The notes below the pieces were generated by a model that was given only the letters and a program-made list of their open reading frames with translations, was not told the DNA's origin and searched no databases. A DNA stretch of 64,000 bases from the NCBI GenBank assembly GCA_904419295.1, contig CAJFRA010000003.1:1-64000 (forward strand), read 5' to 3'. The DNA comes from Candidatus Pseudobutyricicoccus lothianensis. Lineage in GTDB: Bacteria; Bacillota; Clostridia; Oscillospirales; Butyricicoccaceae. Of the stretch, positions 29,232 through 36,607 are shown piece by piece. The stretch's first letter is position 1, and each line of letters begins with the position of its first letter. Both the position numbers and the translations under genes were made by a program.

Positions 29232-30137
29232 TCAGCGCAGAGCGGCTGGCGCATCCGGGGCGAGCCGGCCGGCAGGAAAAGGCCACAGGGCTTCGTGCTC
29301 TTCGTACAGACGGTAGCGGCCTTGGGCGATGCGCTCTAAGATCTGGCGGGAATGGGGCGTGATAGTGGAAGAATAAAACAGAAAATCGCCGCCGCACCGA
29401 TAGTAAAATGCGTTGATCTGGGTCCGCAGCAGCCAGATCACGGCGCTGGGCGGCGCTTGGGACGTGCGCACTGTGGCCAGCTGCAAACAGCCGCCGTCGG
29501 CGCTTTCACCGCCCAGCACATAGGCGGCAACCTCCCCTTTTTCCACCCAGGCAAAACACAGGGCGGGCTCTGCCTTGTGCCGGCAAGCCTCCCACTGCAG
29601 ATGGTCCGGGATCTCGGCCCTGCCGGCCAAAGCCTGCCGTTCCTGCTCCGAAAGGGAGAGGAATGGGACGATGGAAGCGGGGGGCACGAAACCCGGGGTA
29701 AAGCAGGGACCGATCAGGGGGTCATCGTGGAACCGGGCGCTGTCCAGGGCGAAGACCGGTGCGCGGAACTGGGGCTGGCAACCCAGGTGGCAGAACAAGC
29801 CGTCCATGGCAGTCAGCTCTTCGCCGTCCAGCACATAATCGGCCCGCAGCAAAGGGATGCCCTGGGCCAGGCCCTGGGCGGCGATGTGCTCCAACAGGGC
29901 CTTGGCCGCGCCCTGCCGCCGCACGGCAGGGTCGATGAACAGGCTGAGCAGTTCGCCCTGATCCGGCTGCCAACGGACAGCGGCGGCGCCGCAGGAATGG
30001 GAGCCGCAGATGACGCCATAGGCCTGGGCCTCCCCGGCGCGCACCTGATGCAGCACAGGGGGCAATATATAAGAAGAAAAGGGCTGGAGCAGGCCGGGCT
30101 CCAGGCCGCACAGCGAAAAAGCAGGCACTTTGTTCAT
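29232..30137 (-). CDS. GNAT family N-acetyltransferase
   Basis: LLSLFIDPAVRRQGAAKALLEHI; start MNKVPAFS at 30137. Confidence 0.8.
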   Translation of the reverse strand: MNKVPAFSLCGLEPGLLQPFSSYILPPVLHQVRAGEAQAYGVICGSHSCGAAAVRWQPDQGELLSLFIDPAVRRQGAAKALLEHIAAQGLAQGIPLLRADYVLDGEELTAMDGLFCHLGCQPQFRAPVFALDSARFHDDPLIGPCFTPGFVPPASIVPFLSLSEQERQALAGRAEIPDHLQWEACRHKAEPALCFAWVEKGEVAAYVLGGESADGGCLQLATVRTSQAPPSAVIWLLRTQINAFYYRCGGDFLFYSSTITPHSRQILERIAQGRYRLYEEHEALWPFPAGRLAPDAPAALR

Positions 30138-30339
30138 CCTTTCTACGGGCAGGGCTGTTTTGTTACATCCATTATAGCATGCCCCATTGGGCAGCTGGCC
30201 TGCATGTTGTGACATTGAAAGGCCGTTTGTGTCGAAAGTCTTAAAATCACCCTGCGGATTGTGTAGAATCGGAATCGTCGAAGGAGAGTGGACATGAAAA
30301 GAAAGGCCTGGGGGCCATGTGGCGGGGAGGGCAGCGGAG

Positions 30340-30702
30340 ATGCGGCTGGCGGTATGCGGCAATTCCCAACGGGAAACGGAGCAGCTCTGCCGGTGGCTGG
30401 AACAGGTAGCTGACCTGTACAGTGTACAAGCGCGCTGCACGCCTTGGAGGGACTTCCACCCGGTGGTGGAAGCACCGGCCGGCACATGGCAGGCAGCTTT
30501 CATTGGGCTGGGCGGTAGCAAAGGCTTTTTGGCCGCCCGCACCCTGCGGCAAGTGGACAAGCGCTGTGCCATCGTATTGATCGACGATACGCCCCAGTAT
30601 GCCGTACAGGGAGTCCGCCTTCACTTCACCGATTTCATCGTCCGGCCGGTGGAATTCCGGCATATCGTGCGCAGCATGCACCTGATCTTAGGGCGCATGT
30701 GA
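30340..30702 (+). CDS. Stand-alone degenerate receiver (REC-like) protein, first gene of the CIS operon
   Basis: MRLAVCGNSQRETEQL...AAFIGLGGSKGFLAARTLRQVDKRCAIVLIDDTPQYAVQGVRLHFTDFIVRPV resembles LytTR-type REC; no output domain; ORF track start 30319. Confidence 0.6.
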   Translation: MRLAVCGNSQRETEQLCRWLEQVADLYSVQARCTPWRDFHPVVEAPAGTWQAAFIGLGGSKGFLAARTLRQVDKRCAIVLIDDTPQYAVQGVRLHFTDFIVRPVEFRHIVRSMHLILGRM

Positions 30703-30726
30703 CGGCCGGGCGGAGAAGGAGGAGCT

Positions 30727-31746
30727 ATGGGCCAGATCCAGATCAAACGCAGGCAAAAGGCGCCGGCGCCCCCGGTGACCGACGCCGCTGTCCGGGCCCA
30801 GTTGGCTTGGGCCGCAGGCGCCCAGCAGTTTGAACACCGGGACCCGCTGTACCATGTGACCGAAAGCTTCCAGCAGACCTTCGATTGGATCGGCAAGCAG
30901 CATGCCCAAAGGCTGGGGCAGCAGGGCAGCGGCGGCTTTTCGCCGGCGGAGACGCCGGAGGAAGGGCAGCCGGCCCGGGAGGAGCGGCAAAGCAGGGATA
31001 CGAGTGCCCAAGGCTTTTACCAAGCCAAAGACGAGCAGCGGCAGCAAGCCCTCGGCCGGTTTTCCGAGACCGCCTTCCAGCGGGGCAACCTGGCGGGGGC
31101 GGTGATCCAGGGGACGGGCAAAATGATGCTGGTCTCCTGCCTCAAGCGGACGGTGGGGCAATCCCAGCCCCAAAAAGAACAGCAGAAAAAGCTGTTTGAA
31201 GGGGCATCCCAACAGCGCAATGTGCCGGGCCACAGCCCCGATCAGGTGATCTTCAACCGGGGATTCGCCCACAGTGCCGTAGGCCTTGTGGTGGATACCC
31301 TGCGGGACGCCCGCCGCACTGTGGATTCCATGGCGGACTTGGCCCAGGGAAAGAGCGAGATGGGCTGCGGTTCAGGCGCCGACACCCTGCGGACCATGTA
31401 TCCTTTTTTGGATGACAGCCGGGAACGGTCGCTGCTGGAGCAGTACCGGCAGCAGCTGGCCCAGGCCGGCGATGCCGGGGAAAAGCAAGTGCTGCAAAAT
31501 GCCCTGGCACGCACCCGGAGCCTGATCAACAAAAAAGCCCAGATGAAACAGGAATTCATCCAGAAGCTCCGCTTCCTTTCCGACCGGGCCACCGAAGCTT
31601 TGGCGGAGATGGAGGAAGCGGGCTTTGCAGAACAAGTAGCCCGGGCCCTGGAGCAGGAAGAAGTGCCCCAGGAACCGCCGGAACCACCGGAAGACGGCGG
31701 CGGAGACGGCGCTGCAGAGGGAGGGGAGGCCCATGGCCGAAATTGA
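30727..31746 (+). CDS. CIS operon hypothetical protein, 339 aa
   Basis: ORF with good RBS (GGAGGAGCT), operonic; no family recognised. Confidence 0.75.
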   Translation: MGQIQIKRRQKAPAPPVTDAAVRAQLAWAAGAQQFEHRDPLYHVTESFQQTFDWIGKQHAQRLGQQGSGGFSPAETPEEGQPAREERQSRDTSAQGFYQAKDEQRQQALGRFSETAFQRGNLAGAVIQGTGKMMLVSCLKRTVGQSQPQKEQQKKLFEGASQQRNVPGHSPDQVIFNRGFAHSAVGLVVDTLRDARRTVDSMADLAQGKSEMGCGSGADTLRTMYPFLDDSRERSLLEQYRQQLAQAGDAGEKQVLQNALARTRSLINKKAQMKQEFIQKLRFLSDRATEALAEMEEAGFAEQVARALEQEEVPQEPPEPPEDGGGDGAAEGGEAHGRN

Positions 31747-32143
31747 CCGCCAGCAGGCTTCCCGCCAAAAGCAGGCGCCGGAAAAGCAGCCGGAGCGGGC
31801 GCCCCAAAGCCGGGCAGCCCCCCAGACAGCCGCTGCTTTTTTACAGGCGCTGCTGGCCGGCGCCGGGGTGGAGCAGATCCCACTGCAGACGGCGGAACAG
31901 ATCGCCGGGCAGATCGGCAACAGCGCGTTGGCCGCGCTGGCCGCCGGCCCCAGACCGCCGGGCAGGCAGATGCCTTTGCCGCCGGAGGCCTGCGGCACGG
32001 AACCACTGGAAATAGAGGCCTCCGCCCCTGCAGGGAGCCCGGCGCCCGATTGGCAGGCGCTGCCCCCGCTGGATACGGAGGCGGCCAGCCCCCGGAGCCT
32101 TGGGGAACTGGGGTGGGGATGGCAGTTTTTTGCACCGGTGTGA
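31733..32143 (+). CDS. CIS operon hypothetical protein, 136 aa
   Basis: Overlaps preceding ORF by 14 bp; contains AEQIAGQIGNSALAALAAG. Confidence 0.7.
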   Translation: MAEIDRQQASRQKQAPEKQPERAPQSRAAPQTAAAFLQALLAGAGVEQIPLQTAEQIAGQIGNSALAALAAGPRPPGRQMPLPPEACGTEPLEIEASAPAGSPAPDWQALPPLDTEAASPRSLGELGWGWQFFAPV

Positions 32144-32159
32144 CGGGAGGCGCCGCCAG

Positions 32160-32555
32160 ATGGAACAGAGGGAAACGCAAGGGCTGCTGCTGTCTCTTTT
32201 GGAAGACAGCGGCGTGCCGTTTCAAAACGAGCAAGGGCTGGTGCGTTTTCGCTTCCGCCAGCAGGGCATGGTCTGGGAGACCGCCTGCCGCTGCCAGAAG
32301 GACCAGGTGGTGGCCTATGGCCGCTATCCGTTCCCTGTGGAAAAGGGAAAGGCCCTCGGCCTGTGCAACCAGTTCAACCAGCAGCTGGCCCAAGGCAGTT
32401 TTTTTGAGCAGCAGGGCCAGGTGGTCTACCGCAACCGGGCAGATCTGCAAGACCCCTACGACGCCCGCCAGCGGCTGGCAGGGTGTTTGGAGCAAAACGC
32501 AGGCGTCATCGTCCGTTATTGGGGCGGTTTCAGCCAAGCGGCCCAGCAGCAGTGA
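32160..32555 (+). CDS. YbjN-like / T3S-chaperone-fold-like small protein
   Basis: 131 aa, LLLSLLEDSGVPFQNEQGLVRFRF...LCNQFNQQLAQGSFF pattern. Confidence 0.55.
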   Translation: MEQRETQGLLLSLLEDSGVPFQNEQGLVRFRFRQQGMVWETACRCQKDQVVAYGRYPFPVEKGKALGLCNQFNQQLAQGSFFEQQGQVVYRNRADLQDPYDARQRLAGCLEQNAGVIVRYWGGFSQAAQQQ

Positions 32556-32571
32556 GCCAAGAGCGTCTGGG

Positions 32572-32628
32572 GCTTGAGAAAGGGACCAGGCGGAGAGAAC
32601 ATCTCGCCGCGCGATCTCTTTCTCAAGC
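32572..32628 (+). promoter_or_regulatory. Long intergenic hairpin upstream of the sheath gene
   Basis: GCTTGAGAAAGGGA...TCTCTTTCTCAAGC (13/14 pairing) enclosing GGCGGAGA/TCTCGCC. Confidence 0.75.
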
Positions 32629-32727
32629 ATCCCAGCGGCTCAAACAATACGATCATCACGACAAACAGAAAGGAGGGGAGCTTCACGTCCGGCCCCCCGG
32701 CAGAACGATACGGCGTGAAGCAAAAAC

Positions 32728-34497
32728 ATGGCAGAATATTTGTCCCCAGGTGTGTATGTAGAGGAGTATGACTCCGGGGCGACCCCCATGCAGGGCGTCA
32801 GCACCAGCACAGCCGGCTTCATCGGCCTGGCGGAGCGGGGCCCCGTGGTCGGCCAGCCCCAGCTGGTGACCAGCTTTGCCGACTACAAGCGCATGTACGG
32901 CGGCTATCTGGGCGAAGCCAGCTATGGGAACGCCCGCTTCCTGCCCTATGCGGTGGAGCAATTCTTTGCCAACGGCGGCTCCCGGGCTTACATCATGCGG
33001 GCCGTGCCCGCCGATGCCAAGGCAGCCAGCCTGACCACCGGCGTTTTGAAGATCACCGCGGCCAACCCGGGCGCTTGGGCCCAGAACATGCGGGTCACCG
33101 TGGCGCCGGCTTCCAAGGCCAAGACCCAGGTCTTTGCCGTCAACGGTGCAGACCTGACGCTGAAGAATGCCGATGGCTTCCACGCCGGCGACGTGGTGGA
33201 ACTGTACGACGGCCGCACCAAAGCCCATGCCACCATCAAGAGCGTGCTGGATCAGGTGGTCACCCTGGATGCACCCTGCACGCTGGACGTAGCGGATACG
33301 AAAGTGGGCACGCCCAAATATATCCGCACCTGTGAGATCACCGTGACCGCCCGGCTGGAGGATACGGTGGAAGTGTATGAGAACCTGTCCCTCAAGCCGG
33401 AAGCGCTGAACTACGCGCCGGTGAAGGCCGCCAAGAGCGACCTGATCCAGCTGGAAGTGCTGCCGGCCCCCAAGGCAGCGGCCGCCCCGGCCAAGGAAGA
33501 GGCCAAAGACAAGAAGGAGGCCGCCCCGGCGGCACCTGCCAAAACGGGCATCACCCCCTATGAGCTGTGCGGCGGCACAGGCGACGAACTGGTGCTGGCA
33601 CTGGTCGGCGGCAGCGATGGCGCTGTGCTGGCCGTGACGCCCGACGCCTATCTGGGCCAGGACAACGGCCCCGGCAAGCGCACCGGCCTGCAGGCTTTCC
33701 TGGAAAACAGCACGGTCTCCATCCTGGCGATCCCCGGCGTCACCGCACCGGAGGTGCAGGCGGCCCTGATCGGCTTCTGCGAGAGCCGCAAGAGCTGCTT
33801 TGCCATTCTGGATGTGCCCATCGAGTACAAAAAGACCAACGATGTGGCCAATTTCCGGGATATGTACGACTCTTCCTACGCCGCCATGTACCACCCCTGG
33901 CTGGAGATGTTCGACGCCGGCGCCAAGCGCCCGGCCTATTTCCCGCCCTCGGGCGCCATGGCAGGCATCTATGCCCGCAGCGACAACGAGCGGGGCGTAC
34001 ATAAAGCGCCGGCCAACGAAGTGGTCCGCGGCTGCACCGGCCTTTCCTGCAACTACAACACAGGCGAGCAGGATATCCTGAACCCGCTGGGCGTCAACTT
34101 GATCCGTTCTTTCCCCGGGCGGGGCATCCGTGTGTGGGGCGCCCGCACCATCAGCTCCAACGGCCTGTGGAAGTACCTCAACGTACGCCGCCTGTTCATC
34201 TATGTGGAAGAATCCATTAAAAACAACACCAACTGGGTGGTCTTCGAGCCCAACAGCGAGACACTGTGGGGCCGTGTGACCCGCACCATCGAGACCTTCC
34301 TGGCCACCTGCTGGCGGGATGGCGCACTGGCTGGCTCCAGCCCGGACCAGGCCTTCTACGTGGAGTGCGGACCCACCACCATGACCCAGGATGACATCGA
34401 CAACGGCCGGCTGATCTGCCAGATCGGCATCGCACCGGTCAAACCGGCTGAATTCGTCATCTTCCGCATCACACAGAAGACGGCCACCGGCGAATAA
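32728..34497 (+). CDS. Contractile tail sheath protein (Afp2-4-like)
   Basis: MAEYLSPGVYVEEYDSGATPMQGVSTSTAGFIGLAERGP; C-terminal NNTNWVVFEPNSETLWGRVTRTIETFLATCWRDGAL. Confidence 0.97.
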   Translation: MAEYLSPGVYVEEYDSGATPMQGVSTSTAGFIGLAERGPVVGQPQLVTSFADYKRMYGGYLGEASYGNARFLPYAVEQFFANGGSRAYIMRAVPADAKAASLTTGVLKITAANPGAWAQNMRVTVAPASKAKTQVFAVNGADLTLKNADGFHAGDVVELYDGRTKAHATIKSVLDQVVTLDAPCTLDVADTKVGTPKYIRTCEITVTARLEDTVEVYENLSLKPEALNYAPVKAAKSDLIQLEVLPAPKAAAAPAKEEAKDKKEAAPAAPAKTGITPYELCGGTGDELVLALVGGSDGAVLAVTPDAYLGQDNGPGKRTGLQAFLENSTVSILAIPGVTAPEVQAALIGFCESRKSCFAILDVPIEYKKTNDVANFRDMYDSSYAAMYHPWLEMFDAGAKRPAYFPPSGAMAGIYARSDNERGVHKAPANEVVRGCTGLSCNYNTGEQDILNPLGVNLIRSFPGRGIRVWGARTISSNGLWKYLNVRRLFIYVEESIKNNTNWVVFEPNSETLWGRVTRTIETFLATCWRDGALAGSSPDQAFYVECGPTTMTQDDIDNGRLICQIGIAPVKPAEFVIFRITQKTATGE

Positions 34498-34535
34498 GGG
34501 GCCCACCCATCTCCCATCAGAAAGGACGAAGTGAA

Positions 34536-35015
34536 ATGGCAATCAACTATCCCTATAGAGTATTTCGGTACCAGGTCGAGATCGATGGGATCAGCCGTGC
34601 CGGATTTTCTGAGGTCTCTGGCATGAGCTCTTCCGTGGATGCGGTGGAATACCGCGAAGGCGACGACCTGCGCAACACCCCCCGCAAACTGGCGGGCCTG
34701 ACGAAATTCGGCAACGTGACCCTGCGCTGGGGCGTTTCCGACGACACCGAATTTTTGGATTGGCTCTATTCGGTGGCGCCCACCAACACGGCGCCTCCCA
34801 CCGGCCTTGTGCGGCACAATGTGACCATCACATTGATCGACGACGCCGGCAACCCCGGCCCTTCCTGGAACTTGATCAACGCCTGGCCTGTGGGCTACAC
34901 CGTGCCCGACCTGAACGGCCTGGGCGGCGAAGTGGCCATCCAATCCCTGGAACTGTGCCACGAAGGCCTGGAGCATATCCCGGGCGGCGTGGCCGGTGAG
35001 CCCTCCACCATCTAA
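34536..35015 (+). CDS. CIS inner tube protein 1 (gp19/Afp1-like)
   Basis: YPYRVFRYQVEIDGISRAGFSEVSGMSSSVDAVEYREG...LDWLYSV. Confidence 0.95.
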   Translation: MAINYPYRVFRYQVEIDGISRAGFSEVSGMSSSVDAVEYREGDDLRNTPRKLAGLTKFGNVTLRWGVSDDTEFLDWLYSVAPTNTAPPTGLVRHNVTITLIDDAGNPGPSWNLINAWPVGYTVPDLNGLGGEVAIQSLELCHEGLEHIPGGVAGEPSTI

Positions 35016-35051
35016 CAATGAGGAACACGCTCTGCCGCGGCGGAGCGGATG

Positions 35052-35101
35052 GGGCCCTGTGCCCCCGGATGTGGCTGCCCAGCCTGCCGGGGGCACGGCC
35101 C
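35052..35101 (+). promoter_or_regulatory. Strong hairpin downstream of tube 1
   Basis: GGGCC(CT)GTGCCCCCGG...CCGGGGGCACGGCCC; no T-tract. Confidence 0.75.
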
Positions 35102-35130
35102 TTACGCAATTATAAAGGGAGGCTTTTGCG

Positions 35131-35490
35131 TTGGAGACTGAATTTGAATTTGAACTGCCCCGCGGCTATGTGGACCAAAACGGTGAAGTGCACCGGCGGG
35201 GCACCATGCGTCTGGCAACAGCGGCCGATGAGATCTTGCCCCTGCGGGATGCCAGAGTCCAGCAAAACGCCGGCTATCTGACGATCATCCTGCTGTCACG
35301 GGTCATCACCCGGCTGGGCAACCTGAAGAGCATCAACACCCGGGTGATCGAAGGGCTGTTCACCATGGATCTGGCCTATTTGCAGGACTTATACCAGCGG
35401 ATCAACCTTTCGGAATTGCCGGTGTACAAGATCACCTGCCCCCATTGCAACCAGGAGATCGAGGTGCCGCTGGATTTTTTGTTGAGCTAG
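35131..35490 (+). CDS. Small eCIS/phage-tail assembly-type protein with CxxC
   Basis: TTG start with GGGAGG RBS; METEFEFELPRGYVDQNGEVHRRGTMRLATAADEI...ITCPHCNQEIEVPLDF. Confidence 0.8.
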   Translation: METEFEFELPRGYVDQNGEVHRRGTMRLATAADEILPLRDARVQQNAGYLTIILLSRVITRLGNLKSINTRVIEGLFTMDLAYLQDLYQRINLSELPVYKITCPHCNQEIEVPLDFLLS

Positions 35491-35675
35491 GGCTGGTGCT
35501 GTATCCCCAGGAACGGCTGTACCAGGAGATGACGTTCCTGAGCTATTATCTGCACTGGTCCCGCGACGAGGTCATGAACCTGAACCACTTGGAACGCCGC
35601 CGGTGGTGCAGGGAGGTCTCGGCTGTGAACAAAAAGCTCAGCAACAACGAGGACAATACATTTTCACTGCGCTAA
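35445..35675 (+). CDS. DUF6760-like small protein (start uncertain)
   Basis: YPQERLYQEMTFLSYYLHWSRDEVMNLNHLERRRWCREV; overlaps preceding ORF. Confidence 0.75.
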   Translation: MQPGDRGAAGFFVELGLVLYPQERLYQEMTFLSYYLHWSRDEVMNLNHLERRRWCREVSAVNKKLSNNEDNTFSLR

Positions 35676-35684
35676 AAAGGGGGA

Positions 35685-36173
35685 ATGACGGTGGGAATCA
35701 CATACCAAGAGCCTTTTCAGGCGTTCCGCTTTTTGGTGGAAGTGGAAAACAGCGGCGTGGTCGTGGCGGCGTTTTCCCAATTTTCCGGCGTGAAGATGGC
35801 GGTGGAGACCATCCAGGCCCGGTCGGGCAACGACGGCCGGGGCGTGCAGGAATTCGTGCCGGTGCTGACCAGGTTCGCCCCTGTCACGCTGACGAAGGGC
35901 GTCATTGGGGACAACGACTTTTTGGATTGGCTGTTTTCGGCGGCGGCCGGCCCCAACACAGGGCCCCGGGGCGGGGACACCCACCGGACGCTCAATGTGG
36001 TGGCGCTGGACCAGCGGGGCAGGCGGGGCGTCACATGGTCGCTGAAAAACGCACTGCCCATCGGCTATGAATTGGCGCCGATGGACGGCAGCCGCAGCGA
36101 AGTGCTTTCGGAAAGCCTGACTTTTGCCATCACCGGCATGGAGCGGCTGACCCATGACCCGGCTGCCCAGTAG
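35685..36173 (+). CDS. CIS inner tube protein 2 (Afp5-like)
   Basis: FQAFRFLVEVENSGVVVAAFSQFSGVKMAVETIQARSG...FLDWLFS. Confidence 0.92.
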   Translation: MTVGITYQEPFQAFRFLVEVENSGVVVAAFSQFSGVKMAVETIQARSGNDGRGVQEFVPVLTRFAPVTLTKGVIGDNDFLDWLFSAAAGPNTGPRGGDTHRTLNVVALDQRGRRGVTWSLKNALPIGYELAPMDGSRSEVLSESLTFAITGMERLTHDPAAQ

Positions 36174-36187
36174 GGAGGTGACGCAGC

Positions 36188-36607
36188 ATGTCTTATATGG
36201 CGGGGACCTATTTTGAGGTGGCGCTTCTGGGAGTGGGAGCGGTGCTCACCGGCAAATTCACCTCGGTATCCGGCTTGGATATGGAAGTGGAGTATGAGAT
36301 CTACAACGAAGGGGGACTCAACTATCCCCGGTTCTTTTTCAAGCAAAACAAGCCCCAGGTGCTGGTGCTGGAACAGGGCGTCGTCACCAGTGTGGATTCT
36401 GTCTCCCTGCTGATGCAGATGTGCAACCTGGGCATGTCCATCCCGCTGGCGGGCACGGTGATCTTGAAAGACAGCTTTGGCGAGAGCCAGCGGGTCTGGA
36501 ACATCGTAGGCGCTTATCTGCAAAAGTATGTGGGCCCCACGCTGAACAGCAACCAAGCCAGTTTGGCAGTGAGCCGCATCGAATTGATCTATAACGGGTG
36601 TTGCTGA
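36188..36607 (+). CDS. CIS inner tube-like protein 3
   Basis: YFEVALLGVGAVLTGKFTSVSGLDMEVEYEIYNEGG, gp19-like. Confidence 0.88.
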   Translation: MSYMAGTYFEVALLGVGAVLTGKFTSVSGLDMEVEYEIYNEGGLNYPRFFFKQNKPQVLVLEQGVVTSVDSVSLLMQMCNLGMSIPLAGTVILKDSFGESQRVWNIVGAYLQKYVGPTLNSNQASLAVSRIELIYNGCC

